Shown here: positions 1 through 12,754 of the stretch, one piece after another
Numbering within the stretch: the stretch's first letter is position 1
Layout of the letters: the number at the start of each line of letters is the position of its first letter
Assembly (NCBI GenBank): GCA_005406025.1
Contig: BGZK01002113.1
Span: 1-64,000, forward strand
Source: Eumeta japonica
Lineage: Eukaryota > Arthropoda > Insecta > Lepidoptera > Psychidae
Direction: 5' to 3'
Length of the DNA: 64,000 nt
The notes under the pieces: generated by a model
The model's input: only the letters and a program-made list of their open reading frames with translations
What the model was told of the DNA's origin: nothing
Database searches by the model: none
Made by a program: the position numbers and the translations under genes

Positions 1-2062
1 CTATAAGAGAGACGACTTATAAATACATAATTCGTCGTTATCCCGTGGGAGATGTGTCGCCATTACATTTTCATTTCTTGCCAATCGAAATTTTGATTCA
101 TTCGTTTCTCAGACATTTAAAATTGAACTATTTATATTTATGGCAATGCGAGCTATGAATGAAATTCTTTGTTGATTCGGTAAAAAGTACATATTTAATT
201 TTAAATTCAAAATCATATACTCAAAAGAATTATGGTAATACATCCCCTCAAATGTTAATCGTAGCATACAATGGCAAGAACATGGATCACTAAGTGTCGG
301 AAATAATAGTGCCAACCATTCGAGATATGAAATGGCAGTATAATGTGAAAATGATTTATGAAGAAACATATGTACTCGCTGATAATGACTGGAAATTATG
401 AAATTCTAAATGGTGAAAGGTTGACAAAATTATCTTATTAACAATATTCAATTCATCAACTCAATAACAAATAAAATCGTAAAGAAATAAACTAACAAAA
501 TTATATCAATAAATGAAGTATATGTAAATAATACAGCTCTGCGTATTTTTATAGTCGGTACATAATATGCAATACCATCCGTGGAATTTACAAGAGCTCA
601 ATAAATTATCATGAAACAAAAAAAAAATACTCATACATACACACAAGTCAGCGCCAACGTTGGGTATTCTTCACTATACTTTATGCTTTATATCAAATCG
701 TTAGTTGTTCGCTACATATATAAACTACCATCTCAAACTATTACACCCATTAGTCAACCACCCTCGACTACGACGACTCTGTTACAGTGTTATCTTAATA
801 CAGTTGGTAACATAATGCGTACCTGAGTGTTGGGGTGAATGTTGTTTAGGAGAATTCATGTCCGGTGGGTCATCGCTAAATGATACCGATTTCTCAAATG
901 AGACTGATTTCTCTGAAACCACAAATTTAAGTATGTATAAGTATTACATATGCGGCACCCAAAAATCGAGTTCAAGAGGATGTACATGACATATTTAATA
1001 AATATTGTCGGTGCTTTGTCAACAGGATGGGTTCATGTATACAAATAGAGAAAAGGTGCAAGTTAAATTTTCAGTGTAGTGGGAAAGTTTAGTGATCCAC
1101 AAAACGACAGTTACACAAGGATTTGTATAGCTCTTAAACTAGTCGATTTATTGCCTGGAAAATTACAGTACAATATTCTGAAATTTTACAAGTTCATGGA
1201 TTTTTTTAGATACGGTTTATACAGTAAAAGTTTTACTTTACTTTGGCCTCGTCGTCTTTGCATTAATCTTTTATATGTAAATAAACGATAATTAAAATAA
1301 AAATAAATTATATATTTTAAAATTGTACCACTGCGACCGATGAACGACCTCCTAACTACGTGAGCGTAATTTATTATTTCTAACAGAGCCATCTACTGTG
1401 ATCAATTGCAATTTTTACAAAACAAAAAAAATATCTATGTGTTATTTTACTGCTTCACCATTAAGCCCTAGCATAGCTTTATTTCTGTTGACTGTAATAG
1501 ACAAACGATTATATTAGTTATGAAATTCAATACTTAAATTTAGTAGTAAATAGAGGAAGAAATCAACTTACGAAAATATTTGCTTAAATACCATTGTTCA
1601 TTGCTTGTCAATGAAACTTTAGAAAAATAAATACAGACTATAAAAATCAATAAAATTAAAAACATTTTAAGCTTTTCAAGTCATATCTAATATAATCATT
1701 CTCAAATTCAATGGAAGCTGATTCAAAAATCACAAATGGATTAGCAAGCAAGCGTCGCATGATCATGGCAAAAAGACAAAGGAACGGGCTGAGAACTTAT
1801 GATCGTAATAGATAAATACATTTTATCTAAGTTAAATATCACATATCACTTAGGGGTTTATGTATTTATAAAAGCATATGTAAATTAATCATCATAATGC
1901 GAGATATCTAGATATGAAATATAGTAAATATCGTGTGAAATATAAAAAGAATGAGAAACGTCGTGTGGGAAAATTAAAAAATACTAATTATGCCATTCAA
2001 AATATCGTATAGCAAATGAAAAATAGTTATTATACAATTTATTTGCATATATAAAATACGTT

Positions 2063-2065
<3 letters not shown>

Positions 2066-2108
<43 letters not shown>
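2066..2108. repeat. (TA)n microsatellite
   Basis: Uninterrupted TA dinucleotide run of roughly 21-22 units in intronic DNA. No function is suggested by the sequence. Confidence 0.97.
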
Positions 2109-2112
<4 letters not shown>

Positions 2113-4199
2113 GTCAATTCTAGTGATTTCAAAATAATACCTCAAAAGACGAACAATGAAAGTTGTTTTTCACCGAGTAATGTCGCGACGTCTGTGCCGT
2201 GACTAATAGACAAAATGAGCACTCATAAATTATTTATGGTGCATGAACCATTTTTGTGCGAAGTCGTTCTATAGAGAAATAGCATTTGTCAAAACATTGT
2301 CTCGATAAATTATGTAAGTGTAAATAGACACTTTCTACTATTAGCAATAACAATCTTCGTTATTTCCAATGACAATAATACTAATCAGATAAGTGTCGGT
2401 AGGTGGATCCAGCCAACGCAAAAGTAACGAAATGGGGCGTGCTTAGAAAAAAAAAAACTTCATAACGTTCCCAACACGTTCGTTTGTCCATAAACTGCGA
2501 TTACTCGCACTTACGAAACTTGTCTTTCCCTAACTTCGGAGCCCGTTCAGTGCTCGAATATCTCCCACCATCTGGATACAGGAAAACGTATGTGTTGTCA
2601 GTCTCGATGATTGTTCGATTAGAAATTATTTGGTTGCAAATTATATCGATAGAAATCGTACGATTAGAATTATTTGATTAGAAATCTAAAGTATTGGACA
2701 ACCCTTACGAGCATTATCGTCTAGTCTGAAAATTTCATACAGAATGAAAAAAAAAATACACATATCCATCACATACATATGTTTCTATAAGTTTACTTAA
2801 GTAGTTTATAAATATATATCGCTTATTTAAATATATTGAAGCTACTTAACTGGAAATACACGAGAATTCAATTTATATACTGCATAATAAGTTACTCATA
2901 TAGTAGAGACCACAAAGATAATTAGGGAAATGCGTATGCGTGTTGCATTAGTTTACCAGACAACCACCAAATTTTAGTTTTTGTAGAATTAAATACATTG
3001 TCATAAATAAAAATAAAATTTGTAATATATAATAATTTTAAGAATATTTTTTAATTACAATTCACTATGTATATTTTCACTACTTTTATGTCCATTTATA
3101 TAAATGTTTAGCATTTTTATTACTTTTGGCACTTTAGTAAACTCAAAAATATAATATATTAATTCTTCTTGAATATGCTATGAACTCATGTATCTATGGA
3201 ATGCACTCGAACTAAAATATTTATATTTTCATTTTGTTGACTTTCTGTGTTTTATTAATAAGCCTATAAGCAATGAATACGCATCATCATTTATAATTGC
3301 CACCATTTATAATCTTTGTTGACACAATGACTTATTGGTGTGAACAAAGATTAAAACTACATATTTCTAAGTGATGTTTTTACAGCAAAAGTGACGTTTC
3401 TGCACAGAGTTTTGTTACTACATATATCACTTCTACATAAATAACGTGTTCTAATATAATAAAGTATATCATCTCTATTTTACTTGCATTATTATAAATT
3501 ACGTCCAATAAAGATTAATTGAGTAATTATGTCTAATTAACCATGAAACACCACAGTTTTCCTATAATCACGATAGTGACATGTACGATCGCAATAGTAA
3601 TGTGACAAATTAATCAGTATCTTCTATTTTTGTTGATAAAGGGCTTTTTATATTTTTTGATTTAGTTTTCGCAATGAGTGCAAATTTCTTCACAGCAATT
3701 ATTTATTGCTTAAGAATTTTTAAGCCTTCCAATTAAAAGACCTAAAATTTGCAAAATGAACTTTATACCATTAATGTTTATTTTTGAATAAGAAAACGAA
3801 GTTGTTTATTTACTGAAATTTCTGTTAAAGCAATTTTACTATTACTAAGAAATTCATTTCCCATAATGGAGTTCAATCAATACTTTTTTTATTCAAGTGT
3901 TTCTTTGATTGCAGAGGATCGAGATCTATTGAATCCTTACTACAATATGAAAACGTAGCGTTATCTATTTCTTTTTTGTTCTTTAAAATTGATTGTTAAA
4001 AAAAGAAATTACAACCATGAGTTCTTCTAATCTATCGTCTAATCTTAATATTGTAGAAAAACATCTAACGTAAATAATACGCCTAGGTCACACTATCCAT
4101 AAAACCTTCAGTAAAACATATATGACATCACGAAAACATAATGAGAGAGAATGAGTAGTCATAGGATACTTGAAAAAGATATTGAAAATTAACAATTTT

Positions 4200-4745
4200 A
4201 AATGTATCAAATGACAACTGGCTAGACATCGAGAACAAATCGGCATCGGAATAGAGATTGCATTAAGGTCAAGAATTAGCATCAGGACAGGTACCAGCAT
4301 AAGAAATGGAGTCTGTAGAAGTACTAGGTACAAGTTCAAGTTTGGGATGCAATAAGAATTTAAAGGCCGATGTATGAACGGAAGGCGGTACTTAAGCTTA
4401 CAACGAGGACTTCATCGAAAGTGGGCCAGAATCGGAACTAACATAATAACTGGATTGGAACCGACTGCAAGACTGATGTAGGGTCAGGGATCAATCGCAT
4501 TCAAGACTAGTAGTGAGACTTTAAAAGGTTGAACATAGAGCTGAAATAAATGATAGTTCTCTTGGAATTTATGTTAGTACACATATCGGTGCCGGTAAAA
4601 CGTCATCTTCAAATTCTTGATGAACCAAAAACTTGATCGAAATCAAAACCTGGATCTGGATGAAGATCAGGGTTAAAATGAAGAGCAATACTAAGACCAG
4701 GTTAGAGTTCAGTTCAAGATCGATATAAAAGAGATAGGTAATGGT
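4200..4745 (+). repeat. Degenerate GATCGG-type array (Helitron-like interior)
   Basis: Purine-rich, poorly conserved short units of the type 'atcggaatcggaac', 'gatctggatgaagatcagg' run through this stretch. The same texture fills the interior of the complete Helitron-like elements at 20419-21390 and 47695-48314, so this is probably the interior of a copy that has lost recognisable ends. No CTAG-type 3' end was found beside it. Confidence 0.55.
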
Positions 4746-6099
4746 TCTAAAGCTACAGGATAATAATTAATTATTTTTTTTGATTGAATCGAAAGCTAAA
4801 TCATTTGTTCATCAACACAGTGTTCTTTGCATATCAAAGAACGTCTCTGAAACTATTTTTGTATTTTAACTACGATTTTGTCTTTTGTGAAAATTAAAAT
4901 ATCACAAAAAAAACATTTACACAATACCAATATTTTGTCATAAGTCAACATAATACATAGGAGGCATCATTGCCATCATTACAAAATTGCATTTTTTACG
5001 TACTTGTCAATTCACTTTCCTTTTCTTAAACTAATTTTATGTTTATTTTGTATCAGGTTGTACATTGAAGCAAACATTGCGTAAAGAGAATCGTCAAAAA
5101 ATAAGACTAAAAGGAGAAAATGGTTTTACGTAAAAAAAAGAAAATATGTGCTACGTTTTTAAGACGGACTAGAAAGTATAAAATATTTTCTACTAGCCCC
5201 ATACTAATTTCTAGATCCAAGCAGAGCGTCCGGAAAACGTTGGATTATTAATTTCATATCACTGTAAAAATACTTGTAAGATTTGAAATTAGAAACATGG
5301 GGTGTATACAGTGGATAATAAGAAAGTCTAGACAGTAAGTAGCTGGTAGCTGTGGCTGATAAAATCACACGACAGTTTATATCATTTGCAGTGCATTGAA
5401 ATTATTACTTAGTTAAGTGAAATACTCATGCATCAATTACCTGTTGCATACGCTCCACGTTTACATATTTATAAAAATTTAATAATGTTTTAATAATTAT
5501 TAAAATTTAACATTAAAAAAAAAATCTAAAACAGCTTGTATGCACCGTTAAGAATTTGTATGGAGCTAAGAGAAATTATTTTATAATTTTTAGTTCATTT
5601 TTAAAACTCTGTATGGCTACAGCTTATTTATCTATGAAAATAATTATTTATATTAATATCTCAAATCAAAATTTAAAAAATGAATTACAACAAATATACA
5701 AAGCAATCAAATAGGGAAGGAAGTATGTATGCAAGTACGGTATTTATAGAAACCCTTCAAATACCTCTCACGATTTTTTAAAGTGTCAAATTAAATAGCT
5801 ACACAAATTGATGTTTTTAAATTGGTATTGAATTATATGTAATATTGTAATTTATGTTTTTTCTAAACCACAGATTTTGTATTCGAATTGTCTTCGCGAT
5901 GACATCGTTGTTAACCTGTTGTCACCCTGATGCCGAGTTATGCTCTTCTAAAATATTATTTTGTAAAGATAGGCTTTAACCTGTTCCTAAAATAATGTTT
6001 TATTATCAAAACAATTATTATCAATTGCTTTACAATATTTTAATTTGACTCAAGAACTCATTAATCGATTCGCTTTGCCCAGAAATCGTGCTGCAGGCC

Positions 6100-6210
6100 T
6101 AGCATGACGCCCTAGACAGGGTATCTCTATGGGACTGTCCCTTTGGCTCATCATATTAGCGCAACAAGGATAGCCCTATAGAGAGAGACTCTGTCTAGAA
6201 TGTTATGCTA
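6100..6210. mobile_element. 111-bp foldback (MITE-like) element
   Basis: The first ~35 bases (TAGCATGACGCCCTAGACAG and following) are repeated in imperfect inverted form at the end (CTGTCTAGAATGTTATGCTA at 6191-6210 and preceding bases), so the whole segment can fold into one long imperfect hairpin. Architecture fits a small foldback or MITE-type DNA element in the intron just below the exon at 6376. No transposase and no clear target-site duplication were identified. Confidence 0.55.
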
Positions 6211-6375
6211 ATCTCACTGGAAATCAAAGAGCTAATTGTGCGCCACCACTGTCAAATCAAATCCTCGGTCATTTCCCCAGGGAAATATGCTGAGCTGGCG
6301 AATTTAATCGTAAGCCTCGTCTGTCGATAGATCTGTTTAAATTCACCTAACATTATACAAATTTTTCCTCTTTAC

Positions 6376-6539
6376 CTTGGGCAGTCGATTTCGGCGGTGG
6401 GTACTCCTGGCGCGGGGCCACCACCGGAGGGGGAACTTGGAGCGCTTTTTGGACAAGCCCAGTCAGGTTAGCGAGCTGCCTTTCCATTTTCTCAACCCTC
6501 AGCCTCTGGATGGTGTCTGGGTCGGTCGGGCCTTTGATC
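6376..6539 (-). CDS. CG32809/AGAP005037-like gene, exon D: coiled-coil signature of the SRCIN1/KIAA1217 family
   Basis: Internal exon, 164 nt, read 6539 to 6376. The acceptor is TTTTAG and the donor CAAG/GTAAAG. It takes one base from its own start to finish the codon left by exon C (AG+G = Arg), then encodes IKGPTDPDTIQRLRVE followed by KMERQLANLTGLVQKAL and a proline-rich tail (VPPPVVAPRQEYPPPK). The MERQ-ANLTGLVQKAL stretch is the recognisable helical signature of the SRCIN1 (p140Cap)/KIAA1217 (sickle tail)/AIP3 family; insect members are annotated as coiled-coil proteins CG32809 or AGAP005037. Vertebrate relatives are cytoplasmic adaptors linked to Src signalling and the cytoskeleton; the insect role is not shown here. 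The exon ends with one unpaired base, so at least one more exon lies at lower coordinates. The other frames are not conserved-looking. Family assignment is from memory of the motif, not from a search. Confidence 0.82.
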
Positions 6540-7977
6540 CTAAAATTTTACAAACTTAGATCGCTTCAAATTTACCTTTGAAGGTACCGGCGTGCATTGT
6601 AAATACGATGCACGCTCATGCGCGGTCGAGAATGTGACGTAAATGGACGTATAATTCAAAAGCTCGACTTAACAGCTTTAGAGTAGTCGCGCTTGCGCTT
6701 GCAGTGACACAGTCGTTAGGTATTAGCTTGTAGTGAAAGATAGAGGCCAATTCTTCTTTTGTTAGAACGCTCAGCATTGACGTGGTGGTGTGGCCGAAAT
6801 ATTGCACAGCAAAATTCATGATAAAAAAATCGTTATTAACCGCTTTGGAGATTCTCGCGTTAGCGGTGACCTGATGTTTTTGTGTCAGTATTAGTTCAAA
6901 GTTTTATTTGAGAAAAATAAAGGAGTATTAAAGAATTAAATCATCAACTTCGTAAGAAGCATTTAGCCATAAAGGCAAAATATATCTATGTTATGAAGAT
7001 TTGCCTCGTAATAAATTTACATGTCTGCCCATTGTGGTGCCAATAACAGTCGGAAAACTCATGACAAATTTAAATGTATAAAATCCAAGTTAATTTGTAC
7101 ACGGTAGTGCCTTTACGATCAATGATTCTAAAATTAATGATTTGGCTAAGCCTTTTAAGGCATGAGGTGTGAAAAAAAATTGTATAAGTATGACACAAAG
7201 CACATGTTTATTTCGCAATAAAATTGTTATTACATAAAGGATTATTAGGATTAAGAACCATGAAATATTATTAAAAACGTAAAACATCTGTTAGTTTATT
7301 ATCTAAAAGCGAGGGGTTTGGGAGTAGATGACGTGAAAGCAAAATACTCCCAAAGTATAAAACTGAGGTACCTCTCAGATCCCAAAGAAATCCATTTAAA
7401 CCGTCAAATTTTTATTAATCTATTGTAAAGGCTTACTGCGCTTAAAATTTAAGTGAATCAAATACTCAATTCAATTTTGATATGAACTCTTGGACTATAA
7501 TATGATATGTAAATACCAGGATCTGGTCTTTAATACTTGATGTGAAAATAAATCGTCAAAACATCATACATCATTTAATTTCTTTGAATAAAATTTATGA
7601 TTAAAGAGCAAAACATCAGGCCACGGTGTTTTCATTTGAGTGTGCACTTTGATATTAGGTAAATAATTGATTTGTAGCATTTTGAAATTAAGATTTTCTA
7701 TAACAAATCAAAATTAAAATCAAAGCAGTTCGTAACAAACAAGGCATTAACTGTACAAAGGGATAAATGCTTTAGTTTAAAAAGGAAGCTTTTGAAATAT
7801 CGCAATGACTTCAGAAACGAATGCGTATATAAGAAAATAATCATAGAAAATTGCCAATGGAATTGTAATGAAAAAAACATCAAACAATAAAACCAACAGT
7901 TTTTTTTAATTGCAACAAAAACTGTACAAAACCTTGTTCATTACTCCCTGTTACAACTCATCCTAATGCCAAGTTAC
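6540..7977 (-). other. Intron between exons C and D
   Basis: A+T-rich intron of 1,438 bases, bounded by GTAAC donor after exon C and TTTTAG acceptor before exon D. Nothing gene-like is visible. The first part (6590-6870) is less A+T-rich and contains CpG-bearing sequence (around 6600-6740) with no open frame that fits the exon phases. Confidence 0.75.
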
Positions 7978-8064
7978 CTCGCATCCATCGGCACGTGACC
8001 GAGGGGCGGCAAGCCCGGACTGACGCCGTACATGGCATTATAGTCGTCCATCAACACTGATTCA
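7978..8064 (-). CDS. CG32809/AGAP005037-like gene, exon C
   Basis: Internal exon, 87 nt, read 8064 to 7978. Acceptor CTTTTCAG, donor GCGAG/GTAACT. The first base completes a Gly codon with exon B (GG+T); the exon then encodes ESVLMDDYNAMYGVSPGLPP followed by LGHVPMDA and ends with AG, which joins the first base of exon D to give Arg. Composition (Tyr, Met, Pro, Gly, no hydrophobic segment) suggests a disordered linker just before the coiled-coil segment of exon D. No domain is recognised in this exon alone; its identity rests on splice sites, open frame in an A+T-rich setting, and exact phase agreement with both neighbours. Confidence 0.83.
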
Positions 8065-8765
8065 CTGAAAAGTTATTTTACACAGAATTTAATGTAGTAC
8101 ATGCGGCCCGGAATACAACATTATGTACCTGATATTCGACAATAATAAAGCGCCTTCATCAAAGATAATTTTCTTAAGAGAAGGTTAGCAGTTCCTTTTT
8201 TTTTTTGTAAAGTAATTACTTCCGAATCGATTAGATAAAAAATACAGTTTCTAGCTCGGAATACATACAAGTGAACTTGATTATTTTACGATTTTTATCA
8301 CTATCGACTTGTACTATCGGAACAAAATCGTAGCAATCTCCATTTGCACGCATTTGTACAATGTACAGATAAATAGATAGTGTGTCTTATAGAGCGAGAC
8401 GCATCGGTGTTCGCTGTCGAAAGGGTATTAGGCCATAATACGTGCCCACATTGATTCGTTTTCTATTGAGAATTTATTTTATGCTATATAAACGTACATA
8501 AACTACATTACCGATTACACAGTTAATTTTTAGTAATTATTATCAACTTGAACATGAAATAACGCATCAGTAATTATGATCTCGCATCACAATTCCTCTG
8601 CAATGGATGAGGTAACAGCAAAAATAAATGGAGCTGCAGCTTTTATTTATACAACAAAGTGGGCTTATATTGTTTATAAAATGTGCGGTCGCGTTAAACA
8701 TCGAAAGGAAATCATTAAATATATTGCCTGTACAAAGGTAAAGGTACAATATATGAAGCACTTAC
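8065..8765 (-). other. Intron between exons B and C
   Basis: Intron of 701 bases with GTAAGT donor and CTTTTCAG acceptor. A+T-rich. An open frame on the plus strand runs into it from exon B (about 8576-8875), but it is read antisense to the real exon and is a shadow. Confidence 0.75.
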
Positions 8766-8901
8766 CCAGCCTCTTCGTCGATGACGGGAGCGATCGCAGA
8801 CCTTGGAGTGGGACCCATGTACTGAGTGTAATATGGATCCTCGTAGGGCACGCGCGCCGACGCCCTTTCGGGTGACGACATGTACCCTTCGGCGGGGAGC
8901 G
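8766..8901 (-). CDS. CG32809/AGAP005037-like gene, exon B
   Basis: Internal exon, 136 nt, read 8901 to 8766. Acceptor CATTTCAG, donor GCTGG/GTAAGTG (strong). With the G left by exon A it starts GCG (Ala), then encodes LPAEGYMSSPERASARV, PYEDPYYTQYMGPTPR and SAIAPVIDEEAG, ending with GG that joins T of exon C. The Tyr-rich patch (YEDPYYTQY) in a Pro/Ser context could offer tyrosine phosphorylation sites, which would fit a Src-pathway adaptor family, but that is inference. The exon is much richer in G+C than the intron on either side. No catalytic domain is present. Confidence 0.84.
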
Positions 8902-9384
8902 CTGAAATGTTTATTTTTAAACATTTTTAGCCTGACCGCTTCGTAGGGCGTCGTGTGTTTATGAATTTATTAGCAGATAATTATATAAAAACGCTTGAAA
9001 GAGTGTTTGCACCTTTTATGATAAAATTTTAATAATCTATTCATCTATTAATATTTATGAGAATTTAAATTTAAAATGTTTTAAATAATTTTTAAGTGTT
9101 TTCTTTTGGAAAAGCATGATTTGATTTTAACATAAACAAAAATCATAAAACGATAATTTATATCCATTTTCATTCTCCGGTTAGTTTAATAAATTTATTA
9201 TAAGCAAGATAAAATATTTTTATTTTCTCCAATGTTGAACTTCGGCTGCAATAACATCGCATATATTAAATGTTATGAACTTTGGTAGCAATATCATACG
9301 ACCTTGAAGAGATAGCTAACCAAAATAATTACATAGTCTTTTACGTTTCGCAATTATATATCAGGAAGTAAAATGTTTTCGTTA

Positions 9385-9595
9385 TCTGCATGGGTTCGAT
9401 TCCACATAAGAAAAATATTTATTTATTTGATTAAAAATTATTTTTTTATTGGGTCTGTGTATTTACATGTAGGATGTGCACATATTTACAAAAACAAAAG
9501 TGAATATGTATTGAATCAAATATCTGATATCCGCAATACAAAACTCGTTGCTTAGTTTGGGATCAGATGGTGCTGTGTACCTATACATGTCGAAA
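9385..9595 (+). mobile_element. tRNA-derived SINE fragment
   Basis: A perfect RNA polymerase III B-box (GGTTCGATTCC, 9393-9403) is followed by the A+T-rich body (ACATAAGAAAAATATTT, 'gggtctgtgtatttac') and a 3' segment ('gttgcttagtttgggatcag') of a kind I know from lepidopteran SINEs. No A-box is seen at the right distance upstream, so the copy is 5' truncated or decayed. It is not a tRNA gene: there is no acceptor stem. Confidence 0.65.
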
Positions 9596-11870
9596 GATAT
9601 TTTTATTATTAAAGCTTTTTCTTTTAGGTTGGTCGCAATTGAATTTCAAAACAATTATATTTGATATCAAATTTAGTTCTGTATAGTTCTACGAAACTTC
9701 CAAATGCTTTAATATTCTGGACACAATATGCAATATCACTAATCACCAGTCTATATTTCTGTAATACTTCGTACGAAATATCTGTTTCAGAAAAAAAAAT
9801 TAAAACCTACTTAAATAAATAAACAATCAAATTCTCTTCCCTTCGCAATAAATTTAATCATTTCCTCAAAATATTACGTTGAAAAAGCGGCAGATTTTCA
9901 TTTACTTATTTAAAACACTTCGCCATCACAGGTATATTTTTATGATTCATTACGTGTTATATTTATTCATACCTTATTTGCTTGTACTAAATACACGTTA
10001 GCATTCTTACGTGACTACATTTATTATTATACTCTCTATAAAAATATTTTGTTATTGTGTGATTAGACCCTTTAATCAACATTTAACCCGGACAGCCGAG
10101 AAATCAAAACGTCACACAACGGTAAAAGCATATCACTATCGATACAGGGAGTTGTCTATTAGCCACGCCGAGATTGATTTCCGGCTGCAAATGCAGTTCA
10201 AATCTGTTTGCGGTGGACTACCCAATACGCCAGTAACGGCTGTTGGTTTTCACTAATTAACACATCACAACGTACAGAGTAATCATACTTCAGATCTAGC
10301 ACGGTTCCCATACACGTCATTATGTAAACATAAATATTATCTATCCGTAGATGCTATATAATAACGTAAAAGCTGATTCAAGCGAAGATCTACTTGTTAA
10401 CGATCACCATGTATCCCGTGTCGGTCGAAAATTACAAGACATCTAATACAATTTCATACAAATCCGGAAGAACAATCAAATCTCACTAACTCTGTCAACC
10501 ATTTAGCGACTTATTGCTTGTTTGAATTTATGGTCCTGCCGAAACTTATAACCTAAAACATTATACAATTTTGAACACTATTCAAAATAGGTTTATTATT
10601 AATATAAATAAGATGTACCATGTTTTCTAATGGATTCTTTAAAGACTTTTATTACATAGTACGTTTGTATTAAAAATAGCATTTTTATTTTACACTAAAC
10701 GTCGTGCGTATATCAAACTGCCAGGCAGAAAGCAATATTGCATTGTGATCGTCCTTCGAAACGGTTGGAAATCACAAAAATGCTCGGGGAACGGTGCGAT
10801 AAAATGTAGTCATTCACATAGAAAATGTAGTCACATAAGAAATTAATATTGGACACTTTATAAATATTCTCTAGTTATTTTATCATGTAGTGTTTAACAA
10901 TAGAAAAGTTATCTACATTATTCATTCGATATTATCTTAGGATTTACCGTGAATATAAATGTAAATATTGCCTTTGAAAAATTACATGTAAGTAAAGTCA
11001 TAGTAAATGGCTCTAAAAATATGTAAGAAATAACCGAGTCAGATTTTTAATTAATTTGTTTAAATGAAATTGAGAAAGTAGTTAAGATAATCTTGTTCAT
11101 AATTGCAAGTAAAGCGACGGTTCTAGACAAACCTTCACCAGTTTATTTATTAAGCGTAGAAGACTTTTGTTTATTTAAAAATACATTTTATCTACAGTTG
11201 TGTATCGTTTGAAGTGTTTACTTATTTTAGAAATTGCAAGTTAGTTGTTCTAGGAAAATAAACATTTCTTCTTTGTCTTGAAAGACTGAAATACTTATTA
11301 TCTTTGAATAATGCTATAAATTTCTTATAGAAATACTAGGGTGATAGATTAAGACCACTATGTTTTTTCATAACGAACTTACGGCCCTAGGTCGTGTCAT
11401 ACCTTAACGTCGGTGATCCTCGACCTTTACAAGTTCGTCGATCAACTTTGTGAGAGTCTAGCACACTCTGAGACGTCCACTTTTAGGTATTTCGAAGTTT
11501 TTTAGCATTTGCTAAAAAAAACTAAATTCATCCTATGGTTTAGTTTAGTTAATTAATTTAATGCGAGTAATATCTACAAGTACGTCAAAATATATACAAT
11601 ACTTTTGGATCGCAGTAAAAATGATACTATTATGTTATCAGTACTTCTTCTCTAGTTTCTTTGTTAACTATTCTGATGGCAAAATAAAATTAATTAAGAA
11701 TAACGCAGCTAAAATAAGTGTTACAAGTCATTATAATTACTCTCTTTTTACTTTAAAATTTAGTATTGAAAATAAATTTAAATAAAAAATTGGTTGTCTG
11801 TAAAGTCGGTTTATGGAAGATAATTTTACGTGATAATGTCATAAGAAAACATTGATGATAAATTGCATTC

Positions 11871-11930
11871 TTTTATGAATTGAATTGAATTATTATCACT
11901 GATGATAATAATTCAATTCAATTCATAAAA
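11871..11930. repeat. Perfect 28-bp inverted repeat, 4-nt loop
   Basis: Bases 11871-11898 (TTTTATGAATTGAATTGAAT...) are exactly reverse-complementary to 11903-11930, separated by CTGA. The stem itself contains tandem GAATT units. It sits in the intron between exons A and B. Could form a long hairpin in RNA or a cruciform in DNA, or be a young foldback insertion. Confidence 0.95.
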
Positions 11931-11934
11931 ACAA

Positions 11935-11970
11935 CGAAAAAGCATAACGACAATGAGTCATGCTTTTTCG
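11935..11970. repeat. 11-bp inverted repeat next to the 28-bp hairpin
   Basis: CGAAAAAGCAT (11935-11945) and ATGCTTTTTCG (11960-11970) form a perfect 11-bp stem with a 14-nt loop only four bases after the longer hairpin. The two hairpins may belong to one structure. Confidence 0.9.
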
Positions 11971-12754
11971 TGCGTGCAGCCGGCGTTCATCGAATTATAA
12001 GACGTTATCACATCAAAAAAAATCATGATGAGGTTATATATATCAGATAAGTTATCATCAAGTTCTATTATTATCAAATTGTTTTACTAACGAAGCGATT
12101 AATTTAAGCAAAATGAATTATGTAAAGAAATAACCATTTTAAAAGGAAGAATTTTCTTCTGAAATGTTTTCATTTCTTATAAAATACCAAAGTAGTATTT
12201 ATATTTTTTCTCAATACACGCATTATATATTCTAATTTGAAACCTAGATTTTATGTCTTTAGATAATTTTGTATTCGTAAACAGAGAAATCGTTAGTCGA
12301 TTGAGGGCGTGAAAGAAACAAGTTTAAAACAGAAACGACAGGAATAATTCTATAATTTATATGAACATATGAACAAGAAAAAAAAATCATTATAATTTTC
12401 GTTGGTACAACAGAACTGGCTATACTTTCAAATCGAAAATTGTAGCTTGACGAGATCACGTAATAAACGCATGCAGTCAGCCATCGAATATGGTGTCATG
12501 TGCGTGTAGAGCGGGGCTTACGGCCACCGCTATTTGTAAATTGTACCAGCAAATGGCACCATCGGTTATAGATCGAACAAATAAAATGTACCATACCACA
12601 TATTAGCCAATGGCGATTATCTTCGTCAGTCAGGAATGACCTTTGCGTCTCGAAATTAACAATCGTTTAGAAGTATTTGTTGTTGCTGTGTGAAGTTTGA
12701 GATGTACGTTTCCATATGCTTGATTGACTTGATTGACATACTTGAGTTGCATCC

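Larger units (their letters stand above)
1..6099. other. Intronic or 3'-flanking A+T-rich DNA, no exon found
   Basis: This stretch lies downstream (minus-strand sense) of the last exon found for the CG32809-like gene, whose exon at 6376-6539 ends in phase 1, so the gene must continue below this point. I see no minus-strand exon with good splice sites and open frame here. It holds a dinucleotide microsatellite (2066-2108), a degenerate GATCGG-type array (about 4200-4745) and a small inverted repeat (3311-3320 with 3343-3352). A short plus-strand reading frame starting at ATG 858 resembles nothing I know. Confidence 0.6.

Noticed and set aside
858..992. Short frame MSGGSSLNDTDFSNETDFSE... on the plus strand
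   Set aside because: Too short, internally repetitive, no splice support that can be trusted and no family recognised.
2066..2108. TA run as a possible origin or regulatory site
   Set aside because: Simple microsatellite; such runs are common in this A+T-rich DNA.
8576..8875. 99-codon plus-strand open frame
   Set aside because: It is antisense to exon B, whose splice sites and phase agreement are convincing.
9385..9410. Possible tRNA T-arm (perfect B-box)
   Set aside because: No upstream A-box or cloverleaf; the downstream sequence is a SINE body.
10011..10256. 81-codon plus-strand frame and ~37-codon minus-strand frame in a G+C-richer patch
   Set aside because: Weak acceptor, no donor in phase and no family resemblance; kept only as an unexplained patch in the intron note.
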